A stretch of 64,000 bases of DNA from Hyphomicrobiaceae bacterium. GTDB taxonomy: Bacteria; Pseudomonadota; Alphaproteobacteria; Rhizobiales; Hyphomicrobiaceae. Shown in pieces: positions 15,493 to 23,877 of this stretch. The notes beneath the pieces are model-generated. The model was not told where the DNA came from. It saw only the letters and a list, made by a program, of their open reading frames with translations, and did not search any database. Location of the stretch: NCBI GenBank assembly GCA_022844275.1, contig JALHMB010000005.1:62001-126000 (forward strand), written 5' to 3'. Position 1 is the first letter of the stretch. Every line of letters begins with the position of its first letter. The position numbers and the translations under genes were made by a program.

Positions 15493-16611
15493 ATGCAGCC
15501 GCACCAGACCACGAGCCCGTCGCAGCCGATGTCCATTGGCACCAATGCACCGAGCCGCGCCCGTCGCCTCGCACTTATGCTGAGCCTCGTTGCGGCCGGC
15601 GCGGCGGGCGTACTCATCCCCCTATATGCAGCGCCGAAGCAGATCGCGGCGGCCATCGCTCCTGCGACGGCACCGGCCGCGCAAGCCCAACCCGATCGGC
15701 CCCAGTCCACCTGGATTGCCGCTGCGCCGGGTCGTGTGGAGCCGCGCTCCGGCCAAGTTCGCGTCAGCAGCCTCGCACCGGGCCGCATTCTCGAGATCAG
15801 CGCCGCCGCCGGCGACCGCGTCACCAAGGGCGACGTGCTGATTCGCCTCGACGACAAGGAAGCACGCGCACGCCTGACCGCGGCGGAGGCCGAGGCCTCA
15901 GTGCGCCAGCGCGAACGCGACGCACAGGCCGAAACGGCCGGCCGCGAGGATATCCGCAAGGCCGAGGACGCCTTGTTCGCCGCAGAGCGCGCCGCTGCAA
16001 ATGCGCGCTTCGCACTCGATGGCGTACTGGCCGCCGATCGCAAGGCGGCCGGCAATCCGCAGAACCTGCTTCAGGCGCGCAATGATCTCGCCAAGGCCGA
16101 GGACAAGCTACGCCAGGAGCGCGTCGCGCTGGCGGCGGCCCACGCCAAATCCAAGGTGACGGCGCCGAACCGCCTCGAAGCGGCGCTGATCGCGGCCCGC
16201 GCCGAGGTCACGCTCGCTGAGGAAATGGTCGAGAAAATGCGCATTCGCGCGCCGCTCACGGGCTCCGTGCTGCAGATGCACGCGAAGCCCGGCGAGCTCG
16301 CCATGCCATCCGCCGAGCAGGTGCTGGTCGTCATGGGCGATCTCAGCCAGATGCGCGTCCGCGCCGAGGTCGACGAGCAGGACGTGGCCAAGATCAAGCG
16401 CGGCCAGCAGGTTTTCGTGCGGAGCACGGCCTTCCCCGGCCGCGAGTTCAGCGGCACGGTATCGGAGCTTGCGCCCTCACTCGCCATGCCTCGCATGGGC
16501 TCGCGCGGCGCGCGGCGCTCGACGGACGTCGAGGTCATGGAAGTCACGATCGACCTCGAAGGCACCTCGCCGCTGATGCCGGGGATGCGCGCCGACGCCT
16601 TCTTCCGCTGA
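15493..16611 (+). CDS. HlyD/DevB-type periplasmic adaptor protein
   Basis: A 372-residue membrane-fusion protein. It has an N-terminal anchor helix (about 25-47), a lipoyl half-motif GRVEPRSGQVRVSSLAPGRILEI, a long alpha-hairpin coiled coil (about 120-240, rich in Ala/Glu/Arg), and the second lipoyl half (RIRAPLTGSVLQMHAKPGE). A beta-barrel segment follows, ending PLMPGMRADAFFR. It should bridge an inner-membrane ABC exporter to the outer membrane. The likely partners are the DevC/DevA-like genes at 9332 and 8573, which share the same operator. The ATG at 15493 has GGAGG 8 nt upstream. Confidence 0.9.
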   Translation: MQPHQTTSPSQPMSIGTNAPSRARRLALMLSLVAAGAAGVLIPLYAAPKQIAAAIAPATAPAAQAQPDRPQSTWIAAAPGRVEPRSGQVRVSSLAPGRILEISAAAGDRVTKGDVLIRLDDKEARARLTAAEAEASVRQRERDAQAETAGREDIRKAEDALFAAERAAANARFALDGVLAADRKAAGNPQNLLQARNDLAKAEDKLRQERVALAAAHAKSKVTAPNRLEAALIAARAEVTLAEEMVEKMRIRAPLTGSVLQMHAKPGELAMPSAEQVLVVMGDLSQMRVRAEVDEQDVAKIKRGQQVFVRSTAFPGREFSGTVSELAPSLAMPRMGSRGARRSTDVEVMEVTIDLEGTSPLMPGMRADAFFR

Positions 16612-16679
16612 TGGCGATCGTGGTGTACGCCACGCGCGCTGTTGTCGAAGGAAGGGCGACGATCTATAGCCCGGATGCC

Positions 16680-16705
16680 GAAGCCGGGCCCTCGCGCCCG
16701 GCTTC
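16680..16705. terminator. 10-bp inverted repeat between the HlyD-type gene and tRNA-Leu
   Basis: GAAGCCGGGC (16680-16689) is the exact complement of 16696-16705 with a 6-nt loop. No poly-T follows, so termination is uncertain. It ends 5 nt before the tRNA. Confidence 0.5.
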
Positions 16706-16709
16706 GCGC

Positions 16710-16796
16710 GCGGACGTGGTGGAACTGGTAGACACACAGGACTTAAAATCCTGAGACGGCAACGTCGTGTGGGTTCGATTCCCACCGTCCGCACCA
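16710..16796 (+). tRNA. tRNA-Leu (anticodon TAA)
   Basis: An 87-nt gene. Acceptor stem GCGGACG/CGTCCGC with discriminator A and encoded CCA (16794-16796). Anticodon stem CAGGA/TCCTG holds the loop CTTAAAA, giving anticodon TAA (16744-16746). It has a long variable arm typical of class II tRNA-Leu, and T-loop GGTTCGATTCC. A small TTTGGCG/CGCCAAA hairpin follows at 16798-16815. Confidence 0.98.
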
Positions 16797-16891
16797 TTTT
16801 GGCGCTCACGCCAAATTCGCTTCGCTCATTGGCCCCGCGGGGCGGCGCTTGCGCCGGCCTTCAACGTACTCTGCGCGCCGGCACAAGCCCC

Positions 16892-17794
16892 CTACCTCCA
16901 CCCTTGCTGCTCATAGGCATCCGCGAGAAAGTCGATGAATGCGCGGACCTTGGGTGAGCTCTGTCGCCCATGCGGCACCACGGCGTGCAATTGCACCGCT
17001 TCCGGCACATGGTCAGCCTCGAGAACCGGCACGAGGCGGCCGACCTTGAGCGCCCGCGCAGCCTGCTCGTTCGAGAGACGTATGATGCCAACGCCCGCAA
17101 GGCTCGCGAGATAGCAGGCCATGCCATCGTCGAAGGTATAGCGGCAGGTCACCTTGATCCGGCGCGTGCGGCCGCCGCTGTCGCGGAATGGCCAGAGATT
17201 GAGATCCGCCGTCGACGTCGCGAACAGGCACTCGTGCATCACGAGATCGTCAGGCGTCTCGAGCCGCGGGGCGCCCGCCAGATAGGCAGGAGAAGCGCAA
17301 AGAATCCGGCGGAAGGTCGCCAGCTTGCGCGCGACGAAGGTGCTGTCGGGAAGGCCGCCGAGCCGGATGCCCACATCGATCTGATTCTCGACCAGATCAA
17401 TGCGGCGGCTCCCGATCGCGAACTCGATGCGAATATCCGGATAGCGCTGTCGAAAGCTCGGTAGGGCGCCGACGATTGTGGCGAAGCCCACACCCGTCGC
17501 GCAGGCCACGCGCAGATCGCCGCGCGGTGCAGAACCTTGCGCCATGACGTCGGCCTCGAATTCCTCGATGTCGGCAATGATTTTGCGCGCACGTCCAACG
17601 TAGCGCTCGCCTTCGGCTGTCAGCGTCACGCGACGAGTCGTGCGATTAAGCAGCCGCACGCCGAGACGAGTCTCGAGACGCTGCACGAGTTTGGCCACAG
17701 CAGATGGTGTCAATCCGACGTCTTCCGCCGCCGCCGTGAAGCCGCCGCGGTCCGCCACGCGCACCATCACCAGCATTTCGTCAGGCTGTCGCAT
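16892..17794 (-). CDS. LysR-family transcriptional regulator
   Basis: A 300-residue regulator. The N-terminal winged HTH (about 5-62) contains ADRGGFTAAAEDVGLTPSAVAKLVQRLETRLGVRLLNRTTRRV. The effector-binding domain follows from about residue 90. The pattern (DEMLVMVRVADRGGF, RRVTLTAEGE) is that of the CrgA/YafC-type LysR subgroup. The start at 17794 (MRQPDEM) gives the usual length; an upstream start adds 15 residues. No divergent partner is directly adjacent, so the target is unknown. Confidence 0.92.
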   Translation of the reverse strand: MRQPDEMLVMVRVADRGGFTAAAEDVGLTPSAVAKLVQRLETRLGVRLLNRTTRRVTLTAEGERYVGRARKIIADIEEFEADVMAQGSAPRGDLRVACATGVGFATIVGALPSFRQRYPDIRIEFAIGSRRIDLVENQIDVGIRLGGLPDSTFVARKLATFRRILCASPAYLAGAPRLETPDDLVMHECLFATSTADLNLWPFRDSGGRTRRIKVTCRYTFDDGMACYLASLAGVGIIRLSNEQAARALKVGRLVPVLEADHVPEAVQLHAVVPHGRQSSPKVRAFIDFLADAYEQQGWR

Positions 17795-18058
17795 CTCATA
17801 CCTGCTGGATTGCAACTTCGCAGCACTGCAGGCGCGCATCTCGACGGAGCGCCCGCCGTCTTATTAGGCGGGCACGATCAGCGCCTGTTTATTCCGCACT
17901 TGGGATGGGGTTGTTTAGCACGAAGAGGGGCGGATCTGCGAACGATATTCCGCAATGTTTGTCCGCGACTACGGATTATCAAATCGACCCGAACATGGGA
18001 TTAACCCGACCCGCGCGGAGGGCCTCGACCAGCGCGGATACAATCAGAGGAGATGGTC

Positions 18059-18280
18059 ATGATGAGCAATGAGAACACATTCAACTGCGCCTACCAGCCG
18101 GTAGCAAGCGCTCCGAAATCGACGAACGTGGCTATTGCCGATTTTCCGAGCGCGAGCGTAACGCTGCCGAAAATGCGTGCACATGTAGCCGTGAAACAAG
18201 TAGCGCTCCGCGACACGCGCGTGCGTCCGAAATTTCTCGGCATGAAAGTGGATGATATCCGACGATTCACGTTCGTCTGA
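18059..18280 (+). CDS. Small hypothetical protein (about 73 aa)
   Basis: A short frame with GAGGAG about 7 nt before the ATG at 18059, which favours it over the ATG at 18053. No recognised domain, no signal peptide and no long hydrophobic stretch. The product is rich in Val/Arg/Lys and ends KFLGMKVDDIRRFTFV. It is 50 nt upstream of the DUF1127 gene on the same strand and may share its transcript. Coding status is not proven. Confidence 0.4.
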   Translation: MMSNENTFNCAYQPVASAPKSTNVAIADFPSASVTLPKMRAHVAVKQVALRDTRVRPKFLGMKVDDIRRFTFV

Positions 18281-18329
18281 TTGCAACTCCTGCCAATACA
18301 CAATTCCTCGAGATAAGAGACCTAATCCA

Positions 18330-18599
18330 ATGAATGCTCAGAAGTATGAAATCGGGGCGCCCTACGGCGCTACCGAGAGCAAGTTGCCGGCAACATTGAC
18401 CGGAGTTGCTTCATCCATCGCAGGCTATGTCACGCAGATCGTTGTCGACGTCGTTCGCTACAGGTCGTTCCGCGCCGCGGAGAAGGAACTCCACGCCCTC
18501 GACGACCGTATGCTCAAGGACATCGGCATCGACAGAAGCGAGATCAAGTCGGCATTGTCCGACGCCGCCAATCAGCGGCGCCAAGTCTGGCGGATCTAG
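18330..18599 (+). CDS. DUF1127 domain small protein
   Basis: An 89-residue protein. The C-terminal half matches the DUF1127 (YjiS-like) motif: an Arg-rich helix YRSFRAAEKELHALDDRMLKDIGIDRSEIKSAL. The N-terminal half contains a short amphipathic or hydrophobic helix (TGVASSIAGYVTQIVVDVV). Such small proteins in alphaproteobacteria are often involved in post-transcriptional control and RNA turnover, and some respond to stress. The start at 18330 is selected because the upstream in-frame codons are not conserved-looking. Confidence 0.85.
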   Translation: MNAQKYEIGAPYGATESKLPATLTGVASSIAGYVTQIVVDVVRYRSFRAAEKELHALDDRMLKDIGIDRSEIKSALSDAANQRRQVWRI

Positions 18600-18690
18600 T
18601 TTACGCCGCGAGTAGCCAGCTCAGGTACGAGTTGGGATATGCCGTGGTGCAGCGCCCCGCCGGGCGTTGCGCGGCATTGGCCGTTGCGGC

Positions 18691-19122
18691 TCAGGCTGTC
18701 GCTATGTAGTCGCGCATGGCCATCGCCTCCATCTCGACCTCGGCGATGTGGTGCTTCACGACATCGCCGATCGAGATGATGCCCGTGAGCTTGCGGTCCT
18801 CGACGACGGGCAGGTGCCGGCACCGACGCGCGGTCATGCGACTCATAAGTTCGTCGATCGTGTCGTCGGCGGAGCAGGTGAGCACGTCGCGCGTCATGAT
18901 TTCGGAGACCGGCCAATCGAGGCAGGCTGGACCCTGCTTAGCGAGCGCTTGGACGATATCGCGCTCCGAAACAATGCCGGCAATGGCGCCAGACCGCTCG
19001 GTCACGACGACAGCGCCGATACGCTTTGCAGCCAGCCGCTCCGCGACAGCCGTAAGGCTCGCATCCGCCCTGACGGTCTCGACCGCATGACCTTTGACCT
19101 TGAGTATTGAGGCAACATGCAT
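18691..19122 (-). CDS. CBS-domain protein
   Basis: A 143-residue protein made of two CBS motifs (about 8-63 and 74-131) forming one Bateman module that usually senses adenine nucleotides. Visible motifs are RIGAVVVTERSGAIAGIVSERDIVQAL in the first repeat and RRCRHLPVVEDRKLTGIISIGDVVKHHI in the second. There is no catalytic domain, so it probably acts as a small stand-alone sensor. The start at 19122 has GGGAGG 7 nt upstream. The following 350-nt intergenic region has a degenerate copy of the local operator. Confidence 0.9.
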   Translation of the reverse strand: MHVASILKVKGHAVETVRADASLTAVAERLAAKRIGAVVVTERSGAIAGIVSERDIVQALAKQGPACLDWPVSEIMTRDVLTCSADDTIDELMSRMTARRCRHLPVVEDRKLTGIISIGDVVKHHIAEVEMEAMAMRDYIATA

Positions 19123-19474
19123 GGCAATCCTCCCGTTCACCGGTCGGATGACCTATTACGCGGGTACAGGGCGCCCCGCCCCCCATTAAGCCCTGTCGCT
19201 CCACGAATCGGTCATCGTGCCGATGGAACCGTTCGTTGCTGCTCGGGCGCGCGTTTCGCACAATACAAACGGCGCACCTCTATTAGTTAAGGTGGGGCAT
19301 CGGCCGGAGCCTTGCAAGCAGAAAGGTCCGTCGCCGAACGATCGTTACGTGCAGCGCACAAATCAATCGGGCACGCCAATCTGTTGATCGCTTCTTTCGT
19401 CCGTCATAAAGCTGGCAATGACGCGCGACTGCACGCTGATGCAGTGCAACAGACGATCCGGTCGGAGAGCGAGC
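19123..19474. other. Intergenic region between divergent CBS-protein and aldehyde dehydrogenase genes
   Basis: A 352-bp non-coding interval containing both divergent promoters. The one element I can point to is a degenerate relative of the TGTTNC-N4-GRAACA palindrome at 19252-19267 (in CBS-gene orientation TGTATT-GTGC-GAAACG). Its downstream hexamer at the expected spacing is GGTTCC, which is not a good -10. No convincing terminator or RNA gene is seen. Confidence 0.5.
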
Positions 19475-20908
19475 ATGGATGTGGAAAAAGGGCTGAAACA
19501 TTTCATTAACGGCGTCTGGGTCGCCCCGGTCGGCGGAACGGCGATCGATGTCATCAATCCGGCGACCGAACAGCCCTTCGCCAAAGTAGCGCTCGGAACG
19601 AAAGGCGATGTGGACCGGGCCATCGCCGCCGCCCGCTCTGCCTTCCCGTCCTTTGCCGCAAGCTCGCGCGAGGAACGCCTCGCGCTTCTCGAGAATATTG
19701 CCGCGATCTACAAGCGGCGCTTCGGCGAGATGGGCGAGACCATCAGCCGCGAGATGGGGGCACCGCTCTCTTTCGCGACGCGTTTCCAGGCCGGCGCCGG
19801 CATGGGCCACTTCCGCACCATGCACGGCATTCTCAAGACCTATCCCTTCGAGGAAGCACACGGGGCGACGGAGATTCTCCGCGAGCCGATCGGCGTCATC
19901 GGCATGATCACGCCGTGGAACTGGCCGGCGAACCAGATCTCCTGCAAGATCGCCGCCGCGCTTGCAGCAGGCTGCACGATGGTGCTGAAGCCGTCGGAGG
20001 TCGCGCCGTTCTCCGCGATCCTGATCGCCGAAATGCTCGAAGAAGCGGGTGTGCCCGCGGGGGTGTTCAATCTCGTGCATGGCGACAAGATCGTCGGCCA
20101 GGCCATGGCCGAGCATCCGCAAATCGACTGCATGTCCTTCACGGGCTCGACCGGTGCCGGTATCGACGTCGCGATCCGCGCGGCACCGACCGTCAAGCGC
20201 GTCGGCCAGGAACTCGGCGGCAAGTCGGCGAACATCCTGCTCGATGATGTCGATTGGTCTAAGGCGGTGACGGAAGGCGTGAAGCTCTGCTTCCGCAATT
20301 CTGGCCAGTCGTGCAACGCGCCGACGCGGATGCTCGTGCCGGCCGCGCGTATGGGCGAGGTTGCGGACATTGCGAAGGCCGCAGCGCTGAGCATCAAAGT
20401 CGGCGATCCCTCAGCCGCCGACAGCGACATGGGGCCGGTGGTTTCGGACCTGCAGTGGCGCAAGATCCAGGATCTCATCCAGTCCGGCATCAGCGAAGGC
20501 GCAACGCTCGTCACGGGCGGCACCGGCAAGCCTGAAGGCCTCAACCAGGGCTACTACGTGAAGCCCACCGTCTTCGCCGACGTCAATCCGGAGATGCGGA
20601 TCGCGCGCGAGGAAATCTTCGGGCCTGTGCTCTCCATCCTCCCCTACAAGGACGAGGCCGACGCCGTGCGCATTGCCAACGATCACATGTTCGGCCTCGC
20701 GGGCTACGTGCATTCATCCGACCGCGAGCGGGCCAAGCGTATCGCCCGTCAGATCCGCGCCGGCATGGTGACTGTCAACATGGCGCCGGCCGATCCCGCC
20801 GCGCCGTTCGGCGGCTACCGCCAGTCGGGCAACGGCCGCGAGTGGGGCCGCCATGGCATCGAGGAGTACCTCGAGACGAAGGCCGTCATGGGCTGGAACG
20901 CGGCCTGA
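19475..20908 (+). CDS. Aldehyde dehydrogenase (NAD(P)+-dependent, ALDH superfamily)
   Basis: A 477-residue enzyme oxidising an aldehyde to an acid; the substrate is not determined by sequence. It has the cofactor motif PWNWPANQ, the Rossmann turn FTGSTGAGIDV, the general-base Glu in GQELGGKSANI and nucleophile Cys in NSGQSCNAPTR. The EEIFGPVLSI motif and C-terminal GRNGREWGRHGIEEYLETK-like segment are canonical. It is closest in pattern to broad-specificity bacterial ALDHs of the YcbD/DhaS kind. The ATG at 19475 follows GGAG; an upstream start would add 19 residues without homology. Confidence 0.93.
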   Translation: MDVEKGLKHFINGVWVAPVGGTAIDVINPATEQPFAKVALGTKGDVDRAIAAARSAFPSFAASSREERLALLENIAAIYKRRFGEMGETISREMGAPLSFATRFQAGAGMGHFRTMHGILKTYPFEEAHGATEILREPIGVIGMITPWNWPANQISCKIAAALAAGCTMVLKPSEVAPFSAILIAEMLEEAGVPAGVFNLVHGDKIVGQAMAEHPQIDCMSFTGSTGAGIDVAIRAAPTVKRVGQELGGKSANILLDDVDWSKAVTEGVKLCFRNSGQSCNAPTRMLVPAARMGEVADIAKAAALSIKVGDPSAADSDMGPVVSDLQWRKIQDLIQSGISEGATLVTGGTGKPEGLNQGYYVKPTVFADVNPEMRIAREEIFGPVLSILPYKDEADAVRIANDHMFGLAGYVHSSDRERAKRIARQIRAGMVTVNMAPADPAAPFGGYRQSGNGREWGRHGIEEYLETKAVMGWNAA

Positions 20909-20945
20909 ACGATCCCGCTAACCTGCATCGCCAGAAGACCTTGAC

Positions 20946-20967
20946 GGGGGGCCTTGTGCCCCCCTTA
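20946..20967 (+). terminator. Terminator-like hairpin after the aldehyde dehydrogenase gene
   Basis: GGGGGGC (20946-20952) pairs with GCCCCCC (20958-20964) over a 5-nt loop, followed by TTATTG. It separates the aldehyde dehydrogenase gene from the RNase P RNA. Confidence 0.65.
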
Positions 20968-20978
20968 TTGCTGGCTAT

Positions 20979-21381
<403 letters not shown>

Positions 21382-21527
21382 ATGATTTTCTTGCCGCGGG
21401 CTGTTGGGAAGAGGTGCTTCGCAACCATCCCGTAGTGCTATAGCCGCGGGGCCGGGGCGACAGCGCGGAGCTTGGTGCAGCGCCTTCTGGGAAGGGGTGC
21501 TGTTGCCTACTAGCAGAGGATTTCGCA

Positions 21528-22010
21528 ATGACGATCGTCGTGCGAACCGCGACGGCTGCGGACTTGGATGTGCTCGCTGAACTCAATCAGGTCGTGCAGA
21601 ACGTCCACGCCGAACTTTATCCGAATGACTTTCGCACGACAGTCGATGCCGAAGGCCTCAAGCCCCAGCTAGCGCCGCAACTAGCTAACGTCGCGATCGC
21701 AGAACTGGAAGGCAGGCCCGTCGGTTACATCTGGTTCAACGAACAGACGCGGCCTGCAAATCCGTTCTCGGCGGCGCGCAGATGTCTCTACGTGCATCAT
21801 CTCTCGGTGCTGCCGGAAACGCGACGCCGCGGCGTCGCTGCCGCGCTGATGCGCCATGCGGAAGCATATGCCGAGAGTGAGGCTCTCGACGAGGTCGCCC
21901 TCTCGCATTGGGCAGCGAACACTGGCGCGCAAAGCTTCTTTGCCGCGCAAGGCTTCACGCCATACGTGCTGCTGCTCCGCAAGAAGCTGAGTGACACGAC
22001 CGAAGGCTGA
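21528..22010 (+). CDS. GNAT-family N-acetyltransferase
   Basis: A 160-residue acetyl-CoA-dependent acetyltransferase. The N-terminal IVVRTATAADLDVLAELN is typical of GNATs. The acetyl-CoA pyrophosphate loop is LSVLPETRRRGVAAALMRHAEAYA (about 93-116), and the C-terminal NTGAQSFFAAQGF segment (beta 6 and alpha 4) is standard. The acceptor substrate cannot be inferred. AGAGGA precedes the ATG at 21528. It is 147 nt after rnpB and convergent with the Na/Pi cotransporter. Confidence 0.88.
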   Translation: MTIVVRTATAADLDVLAELNQVVQNVHAELYPNDFRTTVDAEGLKPQLAPQLANVAIAELEGRPVGYIWFNEQTRPANPFSAARRCLYVHHLSVLPETRRRGVAAALMRHAEAYAESEALDEVALSHWAANTGAQSFFAAQGFTPYVLLLRKKLSDTTEG

Positions 22011-22017
22011 TACCCGC

Positions 22018-23700
22018 CTAGTTCGGCCGCTTCTGCCCGGCCACCGCAGAACCGTCATCGCGCAGTCGCGAGCGGCGAATGGACCCCGCCCGCTCCAGGA
22101 TCGGATAGGCCACCGACGCGACGTGCGCCGTGATCCGTTTCAGATCGCGCGTGATGTCGATGTGGAGTGAGCTGGTTTCGATGCTCTGGGTCTTGCCTTC
22201 GCGCAGCCGCTTGAGATGATTGTCATTCGCCGCCTGCTCCAGATCGCGCATGCGATCCTTCTCGGCGAGGAGCGTGCGTGCCGACTGAACATCGCCGAGC
22301 ACGAAGACGCTGGTCGCGAGATGGAGATTGTCGAGCAGGCAACGATGCATGTTGGTGATCTCCTCGAGCCCGTCATCGGAGAACTTGAGCTTGTGCTTGA
22401 TCTTCTTCGCGGCGAGCTCGCGCAGGTTCTTGTCGAGGATGTCGCCGATATGCTCGAGGTTGATGGTGAAGGCGAGAATGTCCGAGCAGCGCCTCTCATC
22501 GACTTCGCTCAAGCCGTCCTGACGGCTGATTTCCATCAGATGAAGCTTGACGGCATTGTGCAGCCGATCGAGATCGTCGTCCTTGTCGGCGAGCGTCGCG
22601 AGGAGCTTGCGATCATCGTTCCTAAGGGCCTCGATGAACGTCGTCAGCATGGCCTCCACGATATCGATCATCCGTAGCACCTCGCGTGTCGCATCGGCCA
22701 GCGCAAGGCTCGGCGACCGGACGGCGGCAGGCTTCAGATACTGCGGCGCGCCAGGATCGTCGGCCGGCGATCCGGGTGGAATGATCTTGGCACACAGCCG
22801 CGCCAGCGGATCGAGAATGCCGATGAAGGCAATCGCTAGTGCTACGTTGAAGAGTGTGTGGAAGTTGGCCACCTGCCGCGCCGGACTGGCCTCCAGGCCC
22901 ACCATGGCATTGGCGAGCCACGGCAGCAGCGGCAGCGCGATCAGACAGCCCAAGCCCCGCACGATGAGATTGCCGAGTGCGAGCTGCCGTGCGGCCTTGT
23001 TCGTGCCGGCAGCGAAGTACTGCGGAATGACATTGCCGAGATTGGCACCCAGCACGAGTGCGATAGCCGCGACCGGCGTGACGACATGATGCTCGGCCAG
23101 CGTCATGATCAAAAGCACTGCCGCGATGCTGGAGTAGGCGGCCCAGGTCAGAAGCGCCGCGAGCACAATATCTATGATCGGATCGCCCGATACGAGCGCG
23201 AACAGACTGCGCAGCGCCGCGGTTTTCTCGACGGGCTCGATGGTCGAGACGATGAGATGCAAGGCGAGAAGAATGAGCCCGATCCCGATCGACACGCGCC
23301 CCAGGTCCCGCGTGCGCGACTTGCCGCCACGATTGAAGGCAATCACGCCCGCCAGCATGAAGAGCGGTGCCACGGCCGATACTTTGAAGCTCAGCACCTG
23401 CACGATGAAGGTCGTGCCGACGTTGGCACCGAGCGTGACGGCGAGCGCCGGCACGATCGTCATGAAGCCGGCGGCGATGAAGCTCGTCGACATGAGGGCG
23501 GTTGCCGTGCTGCTCTGAAGGAGCGCGGTGATTCCCATTCCAGCGAGGAACGCCTTCCAGCGACTTTTTAGGCCGGTAGCAAGAAACTGGCGCAGGTTGC
23601 CGCCAAATGCGCGCACCATACCCGTGTGCACCATGCGCATGCCCCACAGGAGCAGCGCGACGAAGCCGGCAAGCTGGAGCAGAACGAAGGTCGCTGACAT
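22018..23700 (-). CDS. Na+/phosphate cotransporter with PhoU-like C-terminal domain
   Basis: A 560-residue protein of the NptA/YjbB (PNaS) family. Residues 1-320 hold about nine membrane helices with the duplicated QSSTAT-type motif (GITALLQSSTATALMSTSFIAAG) and GANVGTTFIVQ / GANLGNVIPQ. Residues 345-545 are a helical PhoU-like domain (EAMLTTFIEALRNDDRKLLATLADKDDDLDRLHNAVKLHLMEISR). The family exports or takes up phosphate with sodium, and the PhoU part may tune this. The start at 23700 has GAGGAGG just upstream; an extra 30 residues upstream are unlikely. Confidence 0.92.
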   Translation of the reverse strand: MSATFVLLQLAGFVALLLWGMRMVHTGMVRAFGGNLRQFLATGLKSRWKAFLAGMGITALLQSSTATALMSTSFIAAGFMTIVPALAVTLGANVGTTFIVQVLSFKVSAVAPLFMLAGVIAFNRGGKSRTRDLGRVSIGIGLILLALHLIVSTIEPVEKTAALRSLFALVSGDPIIDIVLAALLTWAAYSSIAAVLLIMTLAEHHVVTPVAAIALVLGANLGNVIPQYFAAGTNKAARQLALGNLIVRGLGCLIALPLLPWLANAMVGLEASPARQVANFHTLFNVALAIAFIGILDPLARLCAKIIPPGSPADDPGAPQYLKPAAVRSPSLALADATREVLRMIDIVEAMLTTFIEALRNDDRKLLATLADKDDDLDRLHNAVKLHLMEISRQDGLSEVDERRCSDILAFTINLEHIGDILDKNLRELAAKKIKHKLKFSDDGLEEITNMHRCLLDNLHLATSVFVLGDVQSARTLLAEKDRMRDLEQAANDNHLKRLREGKTQSIETSSLHIDITRDLKRITAHVASVAYPILERAGSIRRSRLRDDGSAVAGQKRPN

Positions 23701-23877
23701 TGCGCCCCTCCTCGAACACGGCAGCAATCGGGACCGCGGCAAGTTACGGATCAAGCTGGAGAACTTGGTCCCATCCGCCCGAGGGCGCAAGACTTATATG
23801 ACAGATTTATGACAAATCTGATGAGCGGAACGCCAGGAGTGGTTCAGCGTTGCATCGGGGGCCGCTGTACGGCCGGC

